NCBI RefSeq assembly: GCF_039511225.1
Contig: NZ_CP154261.1
Location: 62,001 to 126,000 of the forward strand
Reading direction: 5' to 3'
Length of the DNA stretch: 64,000 nt
Source of the DNA: Sphingobacterium multivorum
GTDB lineage: Bacteria > Bacteroidota > Bacteroidia > Sphingobacteriales > Sphingobacteriaceae
Positions 8,536 to 16,215 of the stretch are shown here, piece by piece. The notes beneath the pieces were generated by a model, which did not search any database, was not told the DNA's origin, and saw only the letters and a list, made by a program, of their open reading frames with translations. Positions within the stretch are counted from its first letter, which is position 1. Each line of letters opens with the position of its first letter. The translations under genes and the position numbers were made by a program.

Positions 8536-10593
8536 ATGCAAAGAAAGAAACTAAACATAGCCGTGATGCTTGTATTGGGAATAGGTATATTCTCAGCCTG
8601 CAAAAAAGATTACTTAAAGTCCGATCAATATTTTAAGGATCGTCTTACCATAGAGAAGACATTTAAAAGTAAGGTGTACTCGGAGCAATGGTTGGCCGAA
8701 GTATTTCAGCAATTTGTTGGTGAGAATGCGGATGTAGCGAGTAAAGGCTTGACGCCGCATTGTTTTGCGGATGATATGTACTATGGTGACCGAGATAAAG
8801 TATACGATCCATCGAAAAATGAGTTGTCCTATAATATGTTCAAGATGGGAGAATATACTGAAGCAGATAAACAAGGTACATGGACGCAATGCTACTTTGG
8901 CATTCGTAATGCCTCGACTTTTATTCAGAACATCTATATGAACACCGAAATGTCTGCAACTGAAATTGCAGATTATCGCGGACAAGCACGTTTCGCAAGA
9001 GCTTATCTTTACTGGTTATTGCTCCGTAAATACGGCCCGATTCCATTATTGCCGGACGAAGGGCTGGATTACACCGATAGTTATGACGATCTGGCAATTC
9101 CCCGAAGCACCTATGAGGAATGTGCAACTTATATAAGTGATGAGTTGGTACAGGCTGCTAAAGAAATGGAATCCTTAGGTATGAAGCGCGGGCAGGACGG
9201 TTCGGCTCGGCCAACTGTTGGTGCTGCATTGGCAGCACGTGCTAAAGTACTGCTCTATGCTGCAAGTCCGTTAGCCAATGGTAATAATTCCGGCTATGCA
9301 GCACTATTGGTAGACAAAAAAGGAAAACGATTGTTGTCTGTCGACTTTAACGAAGAGAAATGGGCGAAGGCTGCTGCTGCTGCCCGAGATGTGATCGAAT
9401 TGGGAGTATACAAACTTTATACAGCACCCTTTCAGGAAACAGGGGATGATGCAACAGTCAAACCACCTGAGGATCATGATTTTTCAAGTAAAAACTGGCC
9501 TGAAGGATGGGCAAATATTGATCCAGCAAAATCATACGCACAGGTCTTTGACGGAACTTTATCTGCCTCCGGTAATCCTGAACTTATATTTACACGGGGT
9601 AGTAATCAGCCCAATGAAGGAATTGACCAAATGGTTATTCATCAATTACCACGCTCTGCAACAGGATGGAATACACATGGACTGACACAGAAACTGGTCG
9701 ACGCCTATTACATGAATGATGGGACGGATGTACCCGGAAAGGATAAGGAGATTGGGCGTGGGAATGGTTCAAGTAGAGTGGCTGGTTACGTCAGTCAGGA
9801 CGATTATAATGCGAAAAAATACAGGCCATTACGTGCCGGAGTTTCTTTACAATATGCGAATCGTGAGCCGAGATTTTATGCTTCAGTGGCCTATAGCGGA
9901 AGTTTCTGGACCTTGCTGAATGAGACAAAAGAGGAAAATCGAAATAAACAGATCTTTTATTATAGTGCAGACCCAAAAGGTAATGGCTTTAACTCTGCCA
10001 ATGGATATTGGTTGCGTACGGGTTTTGGTGTTAAAAAGTTTGTTCACCCCAGTGATACCTATGAAGGGGGGGTCGGATCACGTGTCGTCCCAAAGGCAGA
10101 ACCCGCTATTCGTTATGCCGATATATTACTGATGTATGCCGAAGCATTAAATGAATTAAGTGGCTCTTTTACGATTCCGTCTTGGCGTGGTGGAAGTTAT
10201 ACGATAAGTCGTGATGTCGCTGAAATTAAAAAAGGTATTCGGCCCGTTCGCATTAGAGGTGGAGTTCCTGATTATTCGGCGAGTGTATATGGAAATAAGA
10301 ATGAATTGCGTAGTAAAATAAAGCGTGAACGTTTTATTGAGCTGATGGGCGAGGGGCAACGTTATTACGATTTACGTCGCTGGATGGACGCCCCAGTGGA
10401 AGAGGCCCTGCCCGTTTACGGCTGTAATGTACTAATGAATGAAAAGGAACGCGATCTTTTTTATCAACCCGTCGCAATCTGGACATTGAAAACGACCTTT
10501 GCGGATAAAATGTGGTTTTGGCCAATTAGTCATACAGAGCTTAAGCGCAATAAAAATTTAACACAAAACCCTGGTTGGACTTATAATGATTAA
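8536..10593 (+). CDS. SusD/RagB-family nutrient-binding lipoprotein
   Basis: The 685-aa protein carries a lipoprotein signal (GIGIFSAC, lipobox cysteine C22) and is expected on the cell surface as the lid of the SusC transporter encoded just upstream. SusD hallmarks are visible: the TPR-like region around ARFARAYLYWLLLRKYGPIPL, the segment RYADILLMYAEALNEL, and the final RERFIELMGEGQRYYDLRRW motif. It is longer than typical SusD proteins (about 500-600 aa), as is frequent in the RagB/SusD subgroup. Tight spacing to the flanking genes (11 and 6 bases) supports one transcript. Its ligand is unknown. Confidence 0.95.
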   Translation: MQRKKLNIAVMLVLGIGIFSACKKDYLKSDQYFKDRLTIEKTFKSKVYSEQWLAEVFQQFVGENADVASKGLTPHCFADDMYYGDRDKVYDPSKNELSYNMFKMGEYTEADKQGTWTQCYFGIRNASTFIQNIYMNTEMSATEIADYRGQARFARAYLYWLLLRKYGPIPLLPDEGLDYTDSYDDLAIPRSTYEECATYISDELVQAAKEMESLGMKRGQDGSARPTVGAALAARAKVLLYAASPLANGNNSGYAALLVDKKGKRLLSVDFNEEKWAKAAAAARDVIELGVYKLYTAPFQETGDDATVKPPEDHDFSSKNWPEGWANIDPAKSYAQVFDGTLSASGNPELIFTRGSNQPNEGIDQMVIHQLPRSATGWNTHGLTQKLVDAYYMNDGTDVPGKDKEIGRGNGSSRVAGYVSQDDYNAKKYRPLRAGVSLQYANREPRFYASVAYSGSFWTLLNETKEENRNKQIFYYSADPKGNGFNSANGYWLRTGFGVKKFVHPSDTYEGGVGSRVVPKAEPAIRYADILLMYAEALNELSGSFTIPSWRGGSYTISRDVAEIKKGIRPVRIRGGVPDYSASVYGNKNELRSKIKRERFIELMGEGQRYYDLRRWMDAPVEEALPVYGCNVLMNEKERDLFYQPVAIWTLKTTFADKMWFWPISHTELKRNKNLTQNPGWTYND

Positions 10594-10599
10594 TCAACT

Positions 10600-11592
10600 A
10601 TGCAATTTATGAAAAAGTCATCTATACAGCTTTTGTTCCTGATGGTATTATGGGTATGCTATGCATGCAACGATGAATGGAAAGAGGAACAATTTGAACA
10701 TTACGTTTCATTTAAGGCCCCTCTGGATAACGAGGGTGTCACAAATATTTATGTCCGGTATAAAGAGGGGCAAAAAACGACATTTCTACAGCCATTGGAA
10801 GTAAGTGGTTCGACTACAAATAATAAGGATCTTTCAATACATGTTGCGGTGGATCCCGATACATTGGGCATATTGAATTATGAACGTTTCCAGACCAGGC
10901 AAGATTTCTATTACAAGCAGCTGAATAATACGTATTTTTCTATACCTGAGACTGTGAATATAAAGTCGGGGGATAACACCGCGTTAATGGCTATCGATTT
11001 TTCGTTAAAAGGAATTGATATGGCCGAAAAATGGGTGCTTCCACTGACCATTTTAGAGGATCCGACGGCCAAATACAAAATTAATCCTAGGAAATACTAT
11101 AAGAAAGCATTGCTGCGTGTCAATCCTTTCAATAATTATTCAGGAACTTACAGCGGTACAGCCTTAAAAGTCGTTATGGATGGGCATGAAAGTGAAACTC
11201 CGATTGTAAAGAGTCAAATAAGAAGCTATGTAGTCGATGAAAATACAATTTTCTTTTATGCGGGGAATATTGATGAGGATCGTAAAGACAGAAAGAATTA
11301 TAAGGTCTTTGCAACGTTCAATGAAACAGGAGGGGTTACATTTCGGGCTGAAAATCCAAATATGAAATTTGCTGTTAAAAAGGATGCAAGTTATACTGTT
11401 TCGGAACAGATGGATGCCGTACGTCCTTACTTATTGCATCGTTATATTACAATAAATAATGTGGATTATGAATTTACGGATTATACCCTGGTTTCTACGA
11501 CTGCCATTAAGTTTAAGGTTTCGGGCTCATTGATCTTGGAACGGCAACTAAATACACAGATTCCTGACGAAGATCAGTCCATAGAATGGTAA
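10600..11592 (+). CDS. DUF4973/DUF1735-like surface lipoprotein
   Basis: This 330-aa protein has a lipoprotein signal (LMVLWVCYAC, cysteine C23) and then a beta-rich sequence. The N-terminal half (residues about 35-180) resembles the DUF1735/DUF4973-type immunoglobulin-like domains commonly encoded after SusD; the C-terminal half (about 190-330) reads like a second beta domain. I recognise it by position and overall style rather than by a single diagnostic motif. It is the last gene of the IPT/NHL - SusC - SusD - lipoprotein locus and starts 6 bases after susD. Its likely role is surface binding of the same ligand. The next gene lies 57 bases downstream and may or may not share the transcript. 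Confidence 0.75.
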   Translation: MQFMKKSSIQLLFLMVLWVCYACNDEWKEEQFEHYVSFKAPLDNEGVTNIYVRYKEGQKTTFLQPLEVSGSTTNNKDLSIHVAVDPDTLGILNYERFQTRQDFYYKQLNNTYFSIPETVNIKSGDNTALMAIDFSLKGIDMAEKWVLPLTILEDPTAKYKINPRKYYKKALLRVNPFNNYSGTYSGTALKVVMDGHESETPIVKSQIRSYVVDENTIFFYAGNIDEDRKDRKNYKVFATFNETGGVTFRAENPNMKFAVKKDASYTVSEQMDAVRPYLLHRYITINNVDYEFTDYTLVSTTAIKFKVSGSLILERQLNTQIPDEDQSIEW

Positions 11593-11649
11593 ATTCTACA
11601 AACCATTTGTAGGGCTATTGGTTATATCTATGATATAAAAATAGTTTTT

Positions 11650-12396
11650 ATGATTGGAATAGTAGGCGGACTAGGCCCTTATGGAGGCCTGGATATTACA
11701 AAGAAAATTATAGATGAGACTGCGGCAAGATCCGATCAGGAACACTTGCCGCTCTTGTTATTCTCATGTCCAAATTTGATCCCTGACCGAACGGCATATT
11801 TATTAGATAAGTCCAATGCTAATCCCGGTAAGGCTATCGCTGCAATTTTAAGACAACTTGAAGTGGCTGGAGCGACCATTGCGGCTATTCCGTCCAATAC
11901 GGCACACGCTGAGCCGATTTTTTCTGTTGTTCAAGATGAGATGGCGCGTACGGGGAGTGCGTTGAAACTATTGCATATCGTTCATGAGACGGTTCGGTTT
12001 GTTGACGAAAACTATCCCGAAACGGCAGTAGGCATTTTATCTACCGCTGGAGAGCAGATTTACAGTTTATATCGGGAAGCATTTATTCGAAAAGGCTTCG
12101 TTGTTGTCGAGCCAGAAGGAACACAGCAAGAGAAGGTAAACAATGCAATCTATGACGAGGAGTATGGAATAAAGGCCCAACCGGTACCGATCGCGAATAA
12201 AGCAAGGGAGGATCTATTGTTGGTCATAGATGACTTGAAAAAGAAAGGAGCACAGGTCATTATTTTGGGTTGCGCAGAGTTACCTTTAGCGATTCCTGAA
12301 CGGGATTATAATGGGATGATTGTCATAGATCCGAATAGAATTCTAGCGCGTGCACTTGTTCATTCATTTGCCCCGGATAAATTAAAAGCGCTGTAA
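11650..12396 (+). CDS. Aspartate/glutamate racemase family protein with Ser/Cys active site
   Basis: The 248-aa product belongs to the Asp/Glu racemase superfamily: MIGIVGGLGPYGGLD at the N-terminus, the first catalytic loop IPSNTAH (S82), and the second loop ILGCAELPLAI (C208). These enzymes racemise an amino acid at its alpha carbon, normally with one cysteine in each loop. Here the first cysteine is replaced by serine (codon TCC), whereas the second is kept. The related Escherichia coli L-Asp/Glu-specific racemase has Thr in the first position, so the enzyme may be active but with altered stereochemical preference. It is cytoplasmic with no signal peptide. It follows the SusC/D locus by 57 bases. 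D-amino-acid metabolism for cell wall or peptide use is a reasonable inference; the substrate is unproven. Confidence 0.88.
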   Translation: MIGIVGGLGPYGGLDITKKIIDETAARSDQEHLPLLLFSCPNLIPDRTAYLLDKSNANPGKAIAAILRQLEVAGATIAAIPSNTAHAEPIFSVVQDEMARTGSALKLLHIVHETVRFVDENYPETAVGILSTAGEQIYSLYREAFIRKGFVVVEPEGTQQEKVNNAIYDEEYGIKAQPVPIANKAREDLLLVIDDLKKKGAQVIILGCAELPLAIPERDYNGMIVIDPNRILARALVHSFAPDKLKAL

Positions 12397-12482
12397 CGTG
12401 TCTCTTGACAAATTGTCAGATTTTGGATCTGTGTCCCTATTGGTATGAGTTTTGTCTCCTGATAGCGAGAGGCTTATGCAGT

Positions 12483-12489
12483 AAGGAGG
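12483..12489 (+). promoter_or_regulatory. Strong Shine-Dalgarno site that fixes the pirin start
   Basis: AAGGAGG lies six bases before the ATG at 12495. Such full Shine-Dalgarno sequences are unusual in Bacteroidota, and this one decides in favour of 12495 over the in-frame ATG at 12405. Confidence 0.7.
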
Positions 12490-12494
12490 ACAAC

Positions 12495-13208
12495 ATGCAA
12501 AAGATAATACATCGGGAAAATGATCGTGGACACGTCGATTTTGGCTGGCTGAAAAGCGCACATTCATTCAGTTTTGGACAGTATCTTGATCCCGAAAGAA
12601 TGAATTTTGGTGCATTGCGGGTGTTGAATGACGATCAGGTGGAAGGAGGACAAGGTTTTGACCAGCATGGTCACGACAATATGGAAATTGTTAGTATACC
12701 ACTTGAAGGGGCACTTTCACATCAGGATAGTATAGGCAATGGCCGTACGATCCAAACAGGAGAAGTGCAGATCATGTCTGCAGGTACAGGTGTGCAGCAC
12801 GCCGAGTTTAATAGTGATCAGAAGGCTCCTGTTAAATTTCTACAAATTTGGGTTATACCCAATGAAATAGGGTTGGAGCCCAGATACGATCAGAGATCCT
12901 ACCTTCAGCTGGATCGGAATAATAAATTTGCCACTATTGTTTCGCCGGATAAAATGGATCACACAGCTGTACATATACATCAGGATGCCTATATTAACTT
13001 GGCAAATCTGGAGGTAGGTAAAAAGATAGACTATACTGTTCATTCCGAACAAAATGGACTTTATCTTTTTGTTTTGGAAGGAAAGATCGCTGTAGCAAAT
13101 GAATTGCTTTCAAGAAGGGATGCCATTGGTTTATATGAAACAGAAAAAATAAGCATTGAAGCGTACTATGATACATCGTTACTGCTGATTGAAGTTCCAA
13201 TGTATTAG
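12495..13208 (+). CDS. Pirin family protein (cupin fold)
   Basis: The chosen start at 12495 gives a 237-aa protein beginning MQKIIHRENDRGHVDFGWLK, the normal pirin N-terminus, and is backed by an upstream AAGGAGG. An upstream in-frame ATG (12405) would add 30 residues that do not resemble pirin. The N-terminal cupin has the metal-site residues in DQHGHDNMEIV (two His) and GVQHAEFN (His and Glu). Pirins are Fe(II)-binding cupins; several bacterial members are quercetin dioxygenases or stress-related regulators, and most are uncharacterised. A second, deleted pirin seems to have followed it, because a 17-codon tail copy lies just downstream. Function beyond the fold is not predictable here. Confidence 0.92.
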   Translation: MQKIIHRENDRGHVDFGWLKSAHSFSFGQYLDPERMNFGALRVLNDDQVEGGQGFDQHGHDNMEIVSIPLEGALSHQDSIGNGRTIQTGEVQIMSAGTGVQHAEFNSDQKAPVKFLQIWVIPNEIGLEPRYDQRSYLQLDRNNKFATIVSPDKMDHTAVHIHQDAYINLANLEVGKKIDYTVHSEQNGLYLFVLEGKIAVANELLSRRDAIGLYETEKISIEAYYDTSLLLIEVPMY

Positions 13209-13221
13209 GTCGACAAAAAAT

Positions 13222-13272
13222 GAGGCTTATGGTGCGGCATTATTACTGTTGATTGAAGCTCCTGTGTTTTAG
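13222..13272 (+). pseudogene. Relic of the C-terminus of a second pirin gene
   Basis: This stretch translates as EAYGAALLLLIEAPVF-stop. The intact pirin just upstream ends EAYYDTSLLLIEVPMY-stop, and the DNA similarity continues past the stop (both followed by AGGTC). It is best read as the last codons of a lost tandem pirin paralogue, deleted by recombination between the copies. It is too short to be a gene. Confidence 0.7.
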
Positions 13273-13355
13273 GTCTAGGAAACGTTATTCTTGAATGGCG
13301 GGCATTTGATAGATCTCCCTATTTTTCTTAAATTGGATGAAGAAGAAATAAACTC

Positions 13356-14000
13356 ATGGATAACCTATTACAACCCTTTGAATCGCATGACGTCTTACTT
13401 ATTATGTTATCAGTCTTAATCGGTCTGCTGATTGGGATTGAACGTGAATATCGCAATAAATCTGCGGGTTTGAGGACGTTTATATTGGTAAGCTTTGGAT
13501 CTTGCCTTTTTACTATTCTTTCGTTAAAAATTGGAGTAGCAAATCCAGATCGATTGGCAGCAAATATTATTACGGGTATCGGTTTTCTAGGTGCAGGCGT
13601 GATTTTCAAAGAAGACAATAAAATAAGTGGGATAACGACCGCTACGACAATTTGGGCTGCAGCTTCTTTGGGTATGTGTGTCGGTGCCGGATATATATTT
13701 TTGGCGTTTATTGGTGTAGGGTTGGTTTTGGCGATTTTGGCATTGTTAACGTATTTACAGACCTATATTGACAATTATCACAAAATAAAAGACTATGAAC
13801 TGCAGACCTCATCTGAAGCAGATTTTGAACACACGGAAAAGTTAATCCGAAGTATGGGCTTTAAAGCTGTCGTGATAAGTCAACGCTATAACAAAGAAAG
13901 CTTGAATACAATATGGCGATTGACGGGGAATGTGAGTAAACATCGGGAGTTTGTAGAAACCCTGCGACGTGATAGGCAGGTTGTTGCTTATCAATATTAG
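13356..14000 (+). CDS. MgtC/SapB-family membrane protein
   Basis: This 214-aa protein has the MgtC/SapB signature: an N-terminal membrane domain of about four or five helices with LIGLLIGIEREYRNKSAGLRT near residues 20-40 and NIITGIGFLGAGVIF near 70-85, followed by TTATTIWAAASLGM. Residues about 145-214 form a soluble ACT-like C-terminal domain, as in MgtC. Family members are linked to Mg2+ limitation and to acid or host-associated growth in some bacteria, but most homologues are of unknown function and they are not proven Mg2+ transporters. It stands alone, 147 bases after pirin and 48 bases before the next small gene. Confidence 0.9.
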   Translation: MDNLLQPFESHDVLLIMLSVLIGLLIGIEREYRNKSAGLRTFILVSFGSCLFTILSLKIGVANPDRLAANIITGIGFLGAGVIFKEDNKISGITTATTIWAAASLGMCVGAGYIFLAFIGVGLVLAILALLTYLQTYIDNYHKIKDYELQTSSEADFEHTEKLIRSMGFKAVVISQRYNKESLNTIWRLTGNVSKHREFVETLRRDRQVVAYQY

Positions 14001-14048
14001 GGAATTACGACAATATCTGAAATGTATTTATGAGAGAAAAACCAACGT

Positions 14049-14426
14049 ATGAGTACTGTTAAAATTGAGAAAAAACCATTTTTTTGGTTAGCGGATCCTC
14101 AGGAGCATGACTTCCCTGCAGCTTACGATTATTTGGAGCTTTTATTTGTTCAGGAAGAATGTAAGACTTTTGTTGATAAACTTCGGAGAGCTGTTACAAT
14201 TACAAAGAAGTCCAAGGATATTTTACGGGCCAGTGGACTCCCTTTATTGCCTGAAACCAACTTTCATATAAAGGAAAATCTAAGAAAGATCAAGAAGAAA
14301 GAAAAGTTATCTCCAATTCTGTTGGTTCGGGCAAATGGAAAACTGATCATAGCAGATGGTTACCACCGTTTATGTGCCAGTTATTATTTTACAGAGGATC
14401 TCGATGTGCCTTGTCGTTTGGTGTAA
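14049..14426 (+). CDS. Small protein with a ParB/sulfiredoxin-like motif, function unknown
   Basis: The 125-aa product has no signal peptide or membrane segment. Residues about 85-120 read SPILLVRANGKLIIADGYHRLCA, where the (A)DGxHR core is the hallmark of the ParB/Srx nucleotide-binding fold; here only that core is cited as evidence. The N-terminal half is charged and probably helical. It lies 48 bases after the MgtC-like gene and converges with xseB, whose stop is one base away. I know of no defined function. Candidates are a small regulatory or nucleotide-binding protein. The coding call is supported by an intact frame between real genes and the motif. Confidence 0.75.
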   Translation: MSTVKIEKKPFFWLADPQEHDFPAAYDYLELLFVQEECKTFVDKLRRAVTITKKSKDILRASGLPLLPETNFHIKENLRKIKKKEKLSPILLVRANGKLIIADGYHRLCASYYFTEDLDVPCRLV

Positions 14427-14427
14427 A

Positions 14428-14649
14428 CTATACGTCATCATCTGTTTCCTGAGTTGGGGATATCTTTTGTAATAAACTGCTTACTTCGTCCTCTGTCGCT
14501 GTTAACTTAGCTTTGCAGACTTGAATGAGGTCGGAAGCCCTTTTGATTTTTCCCGCGAGCTCATCAATGTTCGTTGTGCCATTTTCTATTTCCCTCACGA
14601 TCGTTTGTAACTCGTTAAAGGCATCTGTGTAGGTATAATTCTGTTCCAT
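14428..14649 (-). CDS. xseB: Exodeoxyribonuclease VII small subunit
   Basis: The 73-aa product is the XseB subunit: TYTDAFNELQTIVREIENG at the N-terminus, then a helical segment with IDELAGKIKRASDLIQVCK, and an acidic tail. Four or more XseB chains associate with one XseA and are needed for activity of exonuclease VII, which degrades single-stranded DNA from either end. The gene follows xseA on the same strand by 49 bases, the usual order. It ends one base from the convergent gene at 14049-14426. Confidence 0.93.
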   Translation of the reverse strand: MEQNYTYTDAFNELQTIVREIENGTTNIDELAGKIKRASDLIQVCKAKLTATEDEVSSLLQKISPTQETDDDV

Positions 14650-14698
14650 TATGCTATGCTTGATATGCTTTCTTTAAATTTTGTGTACCGATGTGAAA

Positions 14699-15985
14699 TT
14701 AAGTATTGTGCTCGTCTCGGCCGTCTTTCGGCGATGTATCCATTACAGTACTGGTAAGTTCTCCATATTCGAGTATCGTCTGTATCACATCGCCCGGAGA
14801 TACTTGTGTCACCGACTGCAGTAGTTTTCCGTTAACCTTAGTAATTGAAAAACCTTGCTTTAGTAGTCTAATTGGATCAGATAGCTGAATAATTCGTTCG
14901 GTATGATCCAGTGCCGTTCTGTGCTCATAAAAGCGCAATTTTATCAAAGCGTTAAGATCATGTTGAAATTGCTGGATGGCCGCCCTCGAGGTCTGAATTT
15001 CTCTCTTTCCGATCCATTGTATATGCGTTGCCAGTTGAGATAGCATATTGCGCTCTTCTTTAAATCGGGTAAGAATGAGCTGCTGTATACGTTCCGCAGC
15101 CCGATCGACCGGAATAGCAAAATTGTGGAACTTCTGAATCAGAAAATCGGCCAGTTCACTGGGCGTAATCGCGTTTTTATAGGCGACCATTTCACTCACC
15201 GTATAATTCGTCGAATGTCCAATGCCAGTCAATACCGGGATAGGGAATATAGCGATAGCGCGTGCTAGTAAGTAGTTGTTATAACTGGAAAGCCCAACCT
15301 CACCACCTCCACCACGTATGATGGCGACGACATCGTATCGGTCTATTTTTTCAGCAATAGTGGCAAGCTGATTTATAATAGATGGCACTGATTTGTCTCC
15401 TTGTAATAATGCCGGAAAGAGCGTGCATTCGATGCGATAACCCCAGGGGTTTTGATTAATGATCTTGTAAAAATCAGAAAGCCCCTTACTTGTTTCTACA
15501 GAAACAATTGCCAGTCTTTTGGGAACCATTGGAAAGTCCAATAATTTATTGGACTCATATATGCCCTCTGCTTTCAGCTTTCGGATACTATCTAACTTCT
15601 CCTTTTCAAGTTCACCTAAGGTAAAAGTCGGATCAATATCAACAATGCGTAAGCTTAACCCGTACATGGGGTCGTAGGAAATACTTGCCTGAAATAACAT
15701 TGTGATTCCTTCTCGTAAAGGTTCTTGGGCAACTTTAAGAAAATTGTTGTTGATACGATTGTAATCAGCTTTCCATAAGATGGATCTAATTTCAGCGACA
15801 ATTTTACCATCCTGTTTCTCAACCAGTTCAGGATAACAGTGGCCAGAATGCGTATAATGATTGAGCTTGTTCATTTCAGCTTTGATCCAGTACAAACTCT
15901 TATACCGCTCTGCAAGTGTCTTTTGGATACTGCGGCTGACTTCCAGCAAGGAAAATATCGTTTTATCTTGAATCAATTCTGGCAT
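14699..15985 (-). CDS. xseA: Exodeoxyribonuclease VII large subunit
   Basis: The 428-aa product is XseA. An OB-fold DNA-binding domain is at residues about 8-110 (SLYWIKAEMNKLNHYTHSGH), and the catalytic domain contains RGGGGEVGLSSYNNYLLARA and GIGHSTNYTVSEMVAYKNA, matching the conserved glycine-rich and GH motifs. Length is normal for Bacteroidota. A coiled-coil segment follows and the C-terminus is polar. It is the first gene of a two-gene unit with xseB. Function is single-strand DNA exonuclease in the cytoplasm, acting in repair and recombination. Confidence 0.93.
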   Translation of the reverse strand: MPELIQDKTIFSLLEVSRSIQKTLAERYKSLYWIKAEMNKLNHYTHSGHCYPELVEKQDGKIVAEIRSILWKADYNRINNNFLKVAQEPLREGITMLFQASISYDPMYGLSLRIVDIDPTFTLGELEKEKLDSIRKLKAEGIYESNKLLDFPMVPKRLAIVSVETSKGLSDFYKIINQNPWGYRIECTLFPALLQGDKSVPSIINQLATIAEKIDRYDVVAIIRGGGGEVGLSSYNNYLLARAIAIFPIPVLTGIGHSTNYTVSEMVAYKNAITPSELADFLIQKFHNFAIPVDRAAERIQQLILTRFKEERNMLSQLATHIQWIGKREIQTSRAAIQQFQHDLNALIKLRFYEHRTALDHTERIIQLSDPIRLLKQGFSITKVNGKLLQSVTQVSPGDVIQTILEYGELTSTVMDTSPKDGRDEHNT

Positions 15986-16215
15986 TAGTCAAACTTACAG
16001 AAAAAACCTTCATGATGCAATTGAGGGCAAAGCCAATTCAGGTTTCAGGAACGTCGCTGCGTTTAGCCTGAAGAGGATGGCAAATAATAATACATCAATT
16101 TAGAAATGCGCAATAGGTATAAGTAACAAAATTGATTTTTTTTCGTACGAACCTATTCCTTCGTTATATAATTCGTATTTTTATTTGATAGAACCTAAAA
16201 AACGATAAAAGCAGA

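Noticed and set aside
12405..12494. Upstream in-frame ATG extension of pirin
   Set aside because: The extra 30 residues are not pirin-like, and a full AAGGAGG precedes the inner ATG.
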